A DNA stretch of 64,000 nt, taken from the NCBI GenBank assembly GCA_041390465.1, contig JAWKPW010000004.1, forward strand, positions 1 to 64,000. The letters are read 5' to 3'. The position numbers and the translations under genes were made by a program. The notes beneath the pieces are model-generated. The model was given only the letters and a program-made list of their open reading frames with translations. It made no database searches and was not told where the DNA came from. The stretch comes from JAABRU01 sp041390465. Its GTDB lineage: Bacteria > Desulfobacterota > Desulfobacteria > Desulfobacterales > Desulfococcaceae. Below are positions 28,412 to 35,935 of the stretch, in pieces (position 1 is the stretch's first letter; every line of letters starts with the position of its first letter).

Positions 28412-29530
28412 ATGAAAACCAAAACCTTTGAGGACCTGATTAAGGAAGTGCAGGATACGGGGCTGTGCCATCACTGCGGGGGGTGCGTGACCTTCTGCAC
28501 ATCCATCAATTACGGTGCGCTGCGGCTCAATGATCAGGGAATGCCGGAATATGCGGACAGGGAAAAGTGCATTGAATGCGGTCTGTGCTATTCCATCTGC
28601 CCGGAAATTGATGAAATGCAGGAGGAGGCAAGAAAACTGGCGGGCTGGGTTCCGCCCATTGGCAGTGTGCTGGAGACCACCATTGCCAGGGCCAAAGATC
28701 CCGGCATTCGGGCCAAAGCCACAGACGGCGGGGTGGTGACCGCGCTGCTGGTGCATCTGCTGGATCGGGGACATATTGACGGAGCCATTGTGACCCGGCA
28801 GACCGGCCCCTTTGAGCGCGAGCCCATGCTGGCCACGACCCGGCAGGAAATCATTGACTCGGCAGGGTTTTATTTTGACAGCTCCCACGGGGTCAAGCAC
28901 TTTGGACATGACTATTCCACGTATTCGCCTTCGGTGCAGGAATTCCGGCCCATGATGCAGAAGGGACTGCGCCGGGTGGCGCTGGTGGGCACGCCCTGCC
29001 AGATCAAGACTCTGCGCAAGATAGCGGCCATGCACATTGTTCCCTCGGATTCCATCCGCTACACTTTGGGACTGTTCTGCTCGGGCAATTTCATCTTTGA
29101 CGAGCCGGAGAGGAAAAAGCTGGAGAAACTGGGGGGATTTGCCTGGGGAGATGTGAAAAAGATCAACATCAAGGATGATCTGATGATCCATCTGAAAACA
29201 GGGGAAATGAAGACCATCCTGCTGGAAAAGATCGGATTCATGAAACGCTATGCGTGCAACTACTGCCCGGACTATTCCTCGGAATATGCGGACGTGTCCT
29301 TTGGGGGAATCGGTGCGGAAGAGGGCTGGACAACGGTGCTGACCCGTACCCCCATCGGAAGAGCCATTATAGCCGATGCGCGGGACAACACGCTGGAGAC
29401 CTTTGATTTTAAAACTGCTCCGGATCTGCAGGCAAAGGTTCTGGACAGGATTCAACTGATTTCCGCAAAGAAAAAGGCATATTCAAAGAAGATGCACGAT
29501 GCCCTGCTGAAAAAGCAGGCCGGAAGCTGA
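28412..29530 (+). CDS. FrhB/FdhB-family iron-sulfur flavoprotein
   Basis: This 372-residue protein belongs to the coenzyme F420 hydrogenase/dehydrogenase beta-subunit family. Two ferredoxin motifs occur at the N-terminus, CHHCGGCVTFC (near residue 17) and CIECGLCYSICPE (near 55). The flavin-binding domains include KATDGGVVTALL, GTPCQIKTLRKIA and YACNYCPDYSSEYADVSFGG. In sulfate reducers such proteins are thought to pass electrons from ferredoxin or NAD(P)H into Hdr-type complexes. It begins ten bases after metF with an AGGAGGG site, so it belongs to the operon. Confidence 0.88.
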   Translation: MKTKTFEDLIKEVQDTGLCHHCGGCVTFCTSINYGALRLNDQGMPEYADREKCIECGLCYSICPEIDEMQEEARKLAGWVPPIGSVLETTIARAKDPGIRAKATDGGVVTALLVHLLDRGHIDGAIVTRQTGPFEREPMLATTRQEIIDSAGFYFDSSHGVKHFGHDYSTYSPSVQEFRPMMQKGLRRVALVGTPCQIKTLRKIAAMHIVPSDSIRYTLGLFCSGNFIFDEPERKKLEKLGGFAWGDVKKINIKDDLMIHLKTGEMKTILLEKIGFMKRYACNYCPDYSSEYADVSFGGIGAEEGWTTVLTRTPIGRAIIADARDNTLETFDFKTAPDLQAKVLDRIQLISAKKKAYSKKMHDALLKKQAGS

Positions 29531-29625
29531 AAACAGAGACAGAGAACCGGGAAACAGTTTGCGGCTGCCCGGTTCCTCCTGTCCCTGCTGTCTCCCTTCT
29601 GAAATATTTCTTCAAAGGAGAGCCT

Positions 29626-30009
29626 ATGAGCAAAAAACGAATACTGGTCGTCGACGATGAACCGGATTTCGCGGCCATTGTCCAGAAAAACCTGAAAAAA
29701 GAGGGTTTTGATGTGGAGGTGGCCTATGACGGCGTGCAGGCTTTGGACAGGGTCAAAGCCAATCCGCCTGATGCAATTGTGCTGGACGTGATGATGCCGG
29801 AAAAGGACGGCTACGAGGTCTGCCGGGAACTCAAATCCAGTGAAAAATACAAGTCAATCCCCATCATCATGCTCACAGCGGTGGCCGATCATGTGGGTTC
29901 CACCCGCTACTCCCACTCTGACGGCATGAGCATGGAGGCCGATGACTACCTTCCCAAACCCGCCTCAGCCGAAGAAATCACCGACAGCATCCGCGGCCTG
30001 CTGGAGTGA
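29626..30009 (+). CDS. Single-domain response regulator
   Basis: This 127-residue receiver domain has the acidic triad Asp10-Asp11-Glu12, phosphoacceptor Asp54 in IVLDVMMPEKDGYEV, the threonine in IIMLTAV and the lysine in YLPKPAS. It has no output domain. An AAAGGAGAG site precedes the ATG. It lies about 95 bases after the FrhB-like gene, in the same direction, so it may be co-transcribed with the hdr operon. Its kinase partner is not evident nearby. Confidence 0.9.
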   Translation: MSKKRILVVDDEPDFAAIVQKNLKKEGFDVEVAYDGVQALDRVKANPPDAIVLDVMMPEKDGYEVCRELKSSEKYKSIPIIMLTAVADHVGSTRYSHSDGMSMEADDYLPKPASAEEITDSIRGLLE

Positions 30010-30032
30010 TTTCGGCAATGCCCGCCTTCTGA

Positions 30033-30061
30033 TTCCCTGCCCTGTTTTACGGGGCAGGGAA
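30033..30061 (+). terminator. GC-rich hairpin after the hdr operon
   Basis: TTCCCTGCCC (30033-30042) pairs with GGGCAGGGAA (30052-30061). It lies 24 bases after the response-regulator stop. There is no T-run, so it is at best a weak intrinsic or Rho-assisted terminator or an RNA-stabilising stem. Confidence 0.45.
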
Positions 30062-30265
30062 CTCACCGAAATGCTTCGAATCTTCGTCTTTTTACCTGAT
30101 TATTGTGCATCTTTGACAAGACGGACTGAATGTTTCGTCCCCTTATCATCCATCCCCTTTTTTGTTTCTCTTGAACCGATATATACCTTATACGCTTTGT
30201 ATCTGCCTATCTCATTTGCGCTCCAGCACCAGTCATCCAGATTATTAAAAAGTGTTGGATTTTTA

Positions 30266-31080
30266 GGTTCTGTTGACATTTACCTCAACCATATAAGTGC
30301 CCCGGCAAAGTGAAGAAATGACATATAGCGTTCCGCCAGTTTGTCAAAGCGTGAGAAAACATGTCTGAAATATTTAATTTTATTTATAAAACATTCAACA
30401 AGGTGACGCTCTTTGTACAGATGCCGGTCATACTCCTGCGGGTTTTTCCGGTTTGACCGGGAAGGAATAACCGGCAGGGCTCCACGCTCCCGCAGATGCT
30501 GCCGGAAAGGGTCGCTGTCATATCCTTTGTCGGCGGGAACTGCGGCCGGACAGAAATCATCCGTCAGCGCCTCTGCCTGTGTTATATCGTGATTCTGTCC
30601 CGGAGCCAGGATGAATTTCAGAGGATTTCCCAGGGCATCCACTGCGACATGGATTTTTGTGCTGAAGCCGCCCCGGCTGCGCCCCAAGGCCTGTTCCTCC
30701 TGCCCACCGCCTGTTTTCAGCGCACCGGCTGCGCAGGGATGAGCCCGGATCACCGTGCTGTCCGGGATCAGGAGTTCCATGTCGGGGTCCCGGGCACAGA
30801 ATGTGAAGAAGCGTTCCCATGCACCTCTGACGCTCCAACGTGCAAAGCGTCTGTAAACGCTGTTCCACCTTCCGTATTCAGAGGGAAGAAACCGCCATTG
30901 TGCTCCGCTGCGCAGTATCCAAAACACGCCTTCAACAAACAGGCGGAGCCGGGACAGGTTTCCCGCATAAACACACGACTCTTCACTGAGAAAAGCCGAT
31001 ATCTTCAACCATTGATCTTCTTTTATTAATGTTGTCATAGACTGAAAAAATATATTACAAATTTAAATGTCAACAGAACC
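30266..31080 (-). mobile_element. IS5-family insertion sequence, 815 bp
   Basis: The ends GGTTCTGTTGACATTTA (30266-30282) and TAAATGTCAACAGAACC (31064-31080) are exact inverted repeats. TA lies directly outside both ends (30264-30265 and 31081-31082), which fits a TA duplication. One intact transposase fills it. It landed beside an IS1-like/MITE segment, whose end TTCCAACGGAGAATTGGTAT follows immediately. Confidence 0.92.
30280..31038 (-). CDS. IS5-family transposase
   Basis: This intact 252-residue DDE transposase has the N-terminal DUF4096-like part (FVEGVFWILRSGAQWRFLP), the first aspartate in LIPDSTVIRAH, the second in VPADKGYDSD, and the acidic residue in the C-terminal KERHLVECFINKIKYFRH. 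The arrangement fits the IS427-like single-frame group of IS5. The gene lies wholly inside the inverted repeats and looks functional. Confidence 0.93.
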   Translation of the reverse strand: MTTLIKEDQWLKISAFLSEESCVYAGNLSRLRLFVEGVFWILRSGAQWRFLPSEYGRWNSVYRRFARWSVRGAWERFFTFCARDPDMELLIPDSTVIRAHPCAAGALKTGGGQEEQALGRSRGGFSTKIHVAVDALGNPLKFILAPGQNHDITQAEALTDDFCPAAVPADKGYDSDPFRQHLRERGALPVIPSRSNRKNPQEYDRHLYKERHLVECFINKIKYFRHVFSRFDKLAERYMSFLHFAGALIWLR

Positions 31081-31194
31081 TAATTCCAACGGAGAATTGG
31101 TATTAAATCCGAAGAACGGAAATTCCGCCTGAAAACCGCCGAAAATCTCCAGACGGAAAGAGTTTCACAGCGCGGGACTGCACGTCTGCTCCGG

Positions 31195-31683
31195 ATGAGC
31201 CGCACAGCAGTCCGGAAAAATTTGAAAAAAATGATCCTCCCGATCTCCGGAACGGTTCCTGTTTCAAAAGAACGCCCGATTTTGGAGATGGATGAAATAT
31301 GGTCTTATGCCGGAAAAAAATCGGATTGGATTTGGCCGGCACCGAAACGTCAGACGCGGCGTATTGCCGGAGCCGCATTCGGATATCGTTCCGCTGAAAC
31401 ATTCCGGAATTTATGGGAATCACTTCCTGCTGACTGCCGCAGACGTGCTGTCTGCCGCACGGTTCCGCGGGAAAGTTGTGCGGATGTTCTTCCCTCAAAA
31501 CGTCACCTGGCATCAGGAAAGGGAAGCGGGGAGACTTCGCACATTGAATGCTTCAACTGCACACTGCGTCACAGATGCCCGAATCCGGTCAGAAAAACAC
31601 TTTCTTTCAGCCGCGGTGATGATTTTCATGAAATCCGTATCCGAAGTTTTGTTGATCATTACAATTTGACATTGTCAGCATGA
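31195..31683 (+). pseudogene. IS1-family-like transposase, frameshifted
   Basis: The frame carries an IS1-type DDE domain in pieces: ILEMDEIWSYAGKKSDWIW and RQTRRIAGAAFGYRSAET, then, after a scrambled middle (31430-31510), GSGETSHIECFNCTLRHRC and VRKTLSFSRGDDFHEI. It ends FVDHYNLTLSA. A helix-turn-helix-like segment (LLRMSRTAVRKNLKK) precedes it. One or two indels break the middle. Its 3' half is repeated in inverse orientation at 48310-48531, and the left inverted-repeat arm begins inside this gene at 31463. Confidence 0.7.
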
Positions 31684-31782
31684 AAAGTCCCGCTATCGGT
31701 TCGTCATGCTGCGGATATTTCAAAAGTCCGCTGTGGTCGCGAACTTTCAAAATTTAGAAACTCTGCAGAAAAAGATCATATT

Positions 31783-31823
31783 TTTCAATGGGGAATCGGT
31801 ATCATACCGATTCCCCATTGAAA
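31783..31823. repeat. Perfect 41-nt palindrome in the left arm
   Basis: Two exact 20-base arms (31783-31802 and 31804-31823, the second reading ATACCGATTCCCCATTGAAA) flank a single C. The same palindrome is in the right arm at 48170-48210. The arm sequence resembles the end of the IS630-related elements (ATACCGATTC). Confidence 0.8.
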
Positions 31824-32039
31824 CCGTGCCTGTCTGATTCCGGAGTTCCGGAATGAAGTGAAACGGAATTTTGGCAGGATTTCCGGATCATTTCAGTGTC
31901 CCTGACCTGAGGGCAGGTGCTGCATAAATTCAATGGCGATTTGGTATATCCGGTGTTTTCTGCTGCATCCTGCCCGAAAACCGGGCAGGCAGGCAGTATC
32001 CCCATAATCAGGAAACAGGCGGGATTCATTGGTTCTCGG

Positions 32040-33011
32040 TCAGGACTGAAAAATTTCAGCCATGCGTTTTTCCGCGTAACTGTTCAGACCCGTATTTTGT
32101 ATGAATCCGCAGTGTCCGCCCCATTGGGTCAGTTCCACGTGCAGATGGGGGGAAGGGGACAGAAGCGCCAGATCATCGGCAGGAATGACCGGATCATCCC
32201 GGCTGGCAAGGATATAAGATGGAACCATCAGATTTTCCAGCACATTTCCGGTAAGTGCATAGCCGTTCAGGTAGTCTTTGGCACTGGAAAAACCGGTATG
32301 GCGGGGTGCAAAGTATTCAGTCATGCTTCCCAGGCTGGGAAAGCGGGACAGATTTTCCAAATCATGAAGGTGGGGAAAAAGGCGGAATTTTTTCCGCAGG
32401 GAGCGCCGCCATTTTCCCATGAAGTAGCTGTGATAGAAAAAGGGGCCGTTTTCCAGAACATCCATTGTTTTCAAAGGATTGAGCACCGGACTGACAGCCA
32501 CGACCTTTGCCAGTTGAATACCTGCCTCCGGAGCACGGACTGCGATTCTGAGTCCAAAGTTGCCCCCCAGAGAGAATCCGGCAAGAAAGAGCTTTCGGTG
32601 CGCAAATTTATCCTGCACCGCCCTGACTGCGCCCACGGTTTCCTCTAGGCGGCAGGAATGAAACAGCTCCGGATTCAGGTGATGACTGTCACCGTGATCC
32701 CGAAGATTGAGGCGGAAGATGTCAAATCCCTGACGGAAAAGAAAAGAGGCAGCGGACAGGAGATAAACCGAATCAGAACTTCCCTCCCATCCGTGGATCA
32801 GAATGACCATATCCCGCAGCCCTGTTCCATGCGCAGAATATTTTCCCAAAAGACGTATCCCTTTTCCGCAGTCAAGGATATGGTATTCTGCCTGTTTCAG
32901 CATTTTTCGTGCCTGAAAACGGACAAAAGGAAGTCGCAGTTTCATGCTGGCCAGCACAGACTGCGCATGGGGATTGCGGAATACGGGAGAAGGACGAAAT
33001 TTGTCTTTCAT
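32040..33011 (-). CDS. YheT-like alpha/beta-hydrolase
   Basis: This protein of about 323 residues belongs to the YheT/AB-hydrolase (Abhd1/3-like) family. Visible are the oxyanion region LIHGWEGSSDS, the nucleophile elbow GFSLGGNFGLR, the acid residue probably in ASRDDPVIPADD, and the histidine in WGGHCGFIQ. I start at ATG 33011 (MKDKFRPSPVFRNPHAQSVL) with a GGGAG site; a GTG at 33035 directly abutting the upstream stop is possible. Family members are probably esterases or lipases of unknown substrate. A frameshift-riddled second copy lies at 46996-47954. Confidence 0.87.
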   Translation of the reverse strand: MKDKFRPSPVFRNPHAQSVLASMKLRLPFVRFQARKMLKQAEYHILDCGKGIRLLGKYSAHGTGLRDMVILIHGWEGSSDSVYLLSAASFLFRQGFDIFRLNLRDHGDSHHLNPELFHSCRLEETVGAVRAVQDKFAHRKLFLAGFSLGGNFGLRIAVRAPEAGIQLAKVVAVSPVLNPLKTMDVLENGPFFYHSYFMGKWRRSLRKKFRLFPHLHDLENLSRFPSLGSMTEYFAPRHTGFSSAKDYLNGYALTGNVLENLMVPSYILASRDDPVIPADDLALLSPSPHLHVELTQWGGHCGFIQNTGLNSYAEKRMAEIFQS

Positions 33012-33035
33012 TTTCAGCAGCTCCCGTTTTGGCAC

Positions 33036-33722
33036 TTACACGCCCGACACATCCCTTCCGCATTTTTTGCAGATACTGGCCCTTCTTTTGATGATTTCCG
33101 TGCAGTAGGGGCATTCACGGGTGAAATGGCGTTCATGCAGTTTTTTGACAGCAGATTCCACCTGACGTTGCAGCACATTGTTCTGAAAGTCAACATTGCG
33201 TATGGTGTCAATGGCCTCCATGCTCCCGATGTCCCCCAGCATCTCGGCTGCCTTCATCCGTACGCGTGTCGGTTCCGCTGTATCCAAAAGCAGCCGGGTG
33301 ATGGTGATTTCATCTTTGTCAACATAGCATCCCGCCAAGATGGAAAAACCTTTTTTGATAGCCTCCCTGAGCATTTCCTGCTCCAGCAGAGCCTGGTTGT
33401 CAATGATCTGTCCTGTGGCCCCCATGGGACTGAAAACCGGCATACACTCAAAATTTTCTGAATCCCGGTAGCACATGCACCGGTATGAGGCCGTCTGCCC
33501 GAAGTTTTCCTCCAAATCCTTCCATCCGCTTTTGTAAAGGGGGCATTCATCATTAAAACATACAAAAAGATAGGGAGCGCACCAGCCCATGCCATCGCTG
33601 AAGTTGAGCGGCGGAACTTCCCATATGGTCATTTCCTGATGGCAGTGGGGGCAGACAGGTTTTTCTCCGGTCAGCATTTTTTCCAGATACTGTTCCCTGG
33701 TTTCCATTGTTTCCGTTGTCAT
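33036..33722 (-). CDS. Zinc-ribbon protein with HEAT-like middle, unknown function
   Basis: I do not recognise a named family for this 228-residue protein. Cysteine pairs occur near the N-terminus (CPHCHQE), at CFNDECPLY, and as a C-terminal zinc ribbon CPYCTEIIKRRASICKKCG. The middle (LLLDTAEPTRVRMKAAEMLG and IGSMEAIDTIRNV) looks like one or two HEAT-type helical repeats. It is upstream of and adjacent to the hydrolase gene, and the pair is duplicated together in the right arm, so they are likely one operon. It may be a scaffold protein. Confidence 0.78.
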   Translation of the reverse strand: MTTETMETREQYLEKMLTGEKPVCPHCHQEMTIWEVPPLNFSDGMGWCAPYLFVCFNDECPLYKSGWKDLEENFGQTASYRCMCYRDSENFECMPVFSPMGATGQIIDNQALLEQEMLREAIKKGFSILAGCYVDKDEITITRLLLDTAEPTRVRMKAAEMLGDIGSMEAIDTIRNVDFQNNVLQRQVESAVKKLHERHFTRECPYCTEIIKRRASICKKCGRDVSGV

Positions 33723-34439
33723 TGAATTGTCCTCCGATTGATATGATGTATGGATAAACTTCTCTCATTTTCACCTTTGCCCGGCCAGATGTCCGGAACT
33801 CCGAAAAATCAGAATGCGTGAAAAGGATAAAATAAGATTGAAGAGGATATCCGCAAGCATTTTTTTCAGACAGGAGTTTTTCAGGAAAAATTTTTTTGGA
33901 AAACTGTGCGGAAAAATTCGTTTGGCAGCGTTATATGAAAAAATTTTCCATAAAAGTCCTTGAAGCCTTTTTTTAAAGCAGGAAGCAAAAACTCCAAAAT
34001 TTGCAGATCATGTTTTCAAAAATACCAAAAACAGAGTTGATTTTAATGAAATAATCTCCAAAAGTTGTGACTGCAGGATTTAACTGCTTCAAAATATTAA
34101 ACAATATCAAAAAATATCATATTATATTCCTTGAATCATTACAAATTGTTTCATATCGCATCTTTTGCACTTTGAAGATTTTAAGACAATATTTTGTTAT
34201 ATCAGGAAAAAATTTTCTGCAACAGATTTTTTTCTTAATTTCTGGCATATTTTTTGCTTAAAAACCTCATATATTTTTTATTCCTGTATTCTTTTTTGTA
34301 TCTGTCTTTCTTGCAAAGGCCATATCTGTCCAGAGGCAGGAATGTTTTGTGATATACCGTTCACCATTAACTGAAGTGCTGTTTTATAAAAATTTTTTAT
34401 AGTGTCCCATAAAAAAATTTTATAGGAGGAGGAAAAATC
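33723..34439. other. AT-rich divergent region before the Rhs lipoprotein gene
   Basis: No gene is seen. Bases 33723-34185 belong to the inverted-repeat arm; 34186-34439 are unique and are the probable promoter region of the lipoprotein/Rhs gene. The stretch is strongly AT-rich with ATTTTTTATA-like runs and ends with the strong site AGGAGGAGG. Confidence 0.5.
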
Positions 34440-35786
34440 ATGGGGAATGCAAAAAAGGGTTGTGCTGAGAAAATCGTCCGTCTGATGGCTGTGTGTTTTT
34501 TTGTGACTGTTCTTTTTGCAGGATGCGGCGGTGGCGGGGATTCGGAACCGGTGGTCAGTGAAGGCCGTTTTGTGGACAGTCCGGTGGCAGGGCTGGAGTA
34601 CAAAACCGAAAGCAGGAGCGGCATTACGGATTCGGACGGAAAATTCAGCTACCTGGATGGGGAAATGATTTCATTCACCATCGGCGATATTTATCTGGGA
34701 AAAACCCTTGCAAAACCTGTGATTACTCCGCTTGATCTGGTGGATGGAGCCGCAGATGAAACCGATGCGTCTGTGACAAACATCTGCCGGTTTTTACAGA
34801 CTTTGGATGATGACGGAAATCCGGATAACGGTATTGTCATCAATGAATCCGTGAGAAGGGGCGCTTCCGGTGTTTCTGTGAATTTTAGTACCGATGTTTC
34901 TGCTTTTGGAACTGATGCGGAAACACAGCAGGCAGTCCTTTCTCTGACAGCATTTACCAGCGCAGGACAGCGACCTTTGCAGAATGCGGAACAGGCCCGG
35001 CAGCATTTCAGACTTTCTTTGGGAATTTCAGATGATTCCGGTTCAGATGATTCAGAACTTGCGGAAAATGAAGAGGCAGCTTCTGAAAATCCGGAATCTG
35101 ACACGGGTTCTGAGGTTGCTCAGAGCGAAACCGGCACTGCGGAACCTGAAACCAATCCCGATGTTCCCAAGATCGAAAGCGAACCAACGGAATCTGATGC
35201 CGGTTCTGAGATTGGCCAAAATGAAATCGGAGCAGAGGATGAGACCAACACTTCAGAATCTGCTGCTAACACAGAAAACAGCAGCACCAATACTGAAAAT
35301 GCGGATGAGAATGCATCTTCCGGAAATACCAATGAAACTCCTTCCATATCCGAAACACTTCCATCTGAATCTGTAAGCGATCCTCAATCTGCTGATAATA
35401 CAGGTACAAATACGGGTGAAAATACCAGTGGTTCGGATTCCGAGAATAAACAATCTTCTGACAATGCGGGAAATACGGGCAACACAGATACAGGCAGTAC
35501 CGGTGAGGATTCCGCTGTAACCGATTCCGGGAATACACAATCTTCTGACAATGCAGGAAATACGGGCAGCACAGATACAGGCAGTACCGGTGAGGATTCC
35601 ACTGGCACCGATTCCGGAAATGCACAGCCGACAGATAATACAGGAAATACCGGAAATACAGATACAGAGCTGAGCAGTACCGGTGAGGATTCCGCTGTAA
35701 CCGATTCCAGGAATACGCAATCTTCTGACAATGCGGAAATACGGGCAACACAGATACAGGCGTCACCGGTGAGGATTCCGCTGTAA
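34440..35786 (+). CDS. Lipoprotein N-terminal part of a giant Rhs-type protein
   Basis: The frame begins with a lipoprotein signal peptide (MGNAKKGCAEKIVRLMAVCF) with lipobox LFAGC, so the protein is exported and lipid-anchored. Residues about 35-190 form a globular domain (VDSPVAGLEYKTESRSGITD, FSYLDGEMISFTIGDIYLGK) resembling domains common in Desulfobacterota surface lipoproteins. From residue 200 on it is a long Ser/Thr/Asn/Asp/Glu-rich stretch that becomes a 29-residue tandem repeat. The frame ends at 35786 only because of an indel, and the repeat continues in another frame to about 35890. It is therefore the front of the Rhs gene that follows. A very strong AGGAGGAGG site precedes it. 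Confidence 0.8.
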   Translation: MGNAKKGCAEKIVRLMAVCFFVTVLFAGCGGGGDSEPVVSEGRFVDSPVAGLEYKTESRSGITDSDGKFSYLDGEMISFTIGDIYLGKTLAKPVITPLDLVDGAADETDASVTNICRFLQTLDDDGNPDNGIVINESVRRGASGVSVNFSTDVSAFGTDAETQQAVLSLTAFTSAGQRPLQNAEQARQHFRLSLGISDDSGSDDSELAENEEAASENPESDTGSEVAQSETGTAEPETNPDVPKIESEPTESDAGSEIGQNEIGAEDETNTSESAANTENSSTNTENADENASSGNTNETPSISETLPSESVSDPQSADNTGTNTGENTSGSDSENKQSSDNAGNTGNTDTGSTGEDSAVTDSGNTQSSDNAGNTGSTDTGSTGEDSTGTDSGNAQPTDNTGNTGNTDTELSSTGEDSAVTDSRNTQSSDNAEIRATQIQASPVRIPL

Positions 35787-35935
35787 CCGATTCCGGGAAT
35801 ACACAATCTTCTGACAATGCAGGAAATACAGGCAACACAGATACAGGCGGTACCGGTGAGGATTCCACTGGCACCGATTCCGGAAATGCCTAACCGACAG
35901 ATAATACAGGAAATACCGGAAATACAGATACAGAC
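35445..35935 (+). repeat. 87-bp coding tandem repeat, five to six units
   Basis: The unit encodes about 29 residues (SSDNAGNTGNTDTGSTGEDS, then AVTDSGNTQ). Units start near 35447, 35534, 35621, 35714 and 35801, with a partial sixth. The third unit carries an extra Glu-Leu-Ser. Identity between units is very high, so copy number is likely to vary. Confidence 0.8.

Larger units (their letters stand above)
31463..34185. repeat. Left arm of a 2.7-kb inverted duplication (clean copy)
   Basis: This segment is repeated in reverse complement at 45829-48531. It contains the 3' half of the IS1-like gene, a 41-nt palindrome, the alpha/beta hydrolase gene, the zinc-ribbon gene and about 450 bases of upstream AT-rich DNA. 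Both genes are intact in this arm. The outer border cuts through the IS1-like gene, and the inner border lies 255 bases before the Rhs lipoprotein start. Confidence 0.9.

Noticed and set aside
27833..29455. 540-codon open frame antisense to metF and the FrhB-like gene
   Set aside because: Same reason: a shadow of two strong genes, with no ribosome-binding site or family match.
35253..35874. Ile/Cys/Gly-rich repetitive frames antisense to the lipoprotein repeats
   Set aside because: They only reflect the complement of the coding tandem repeat.
35445..35935. Regularly spaced repeats considered as a CRISPR array
   Set aside because: The units are contiguous, in frame and lack unique spacers; no cas genes are present.
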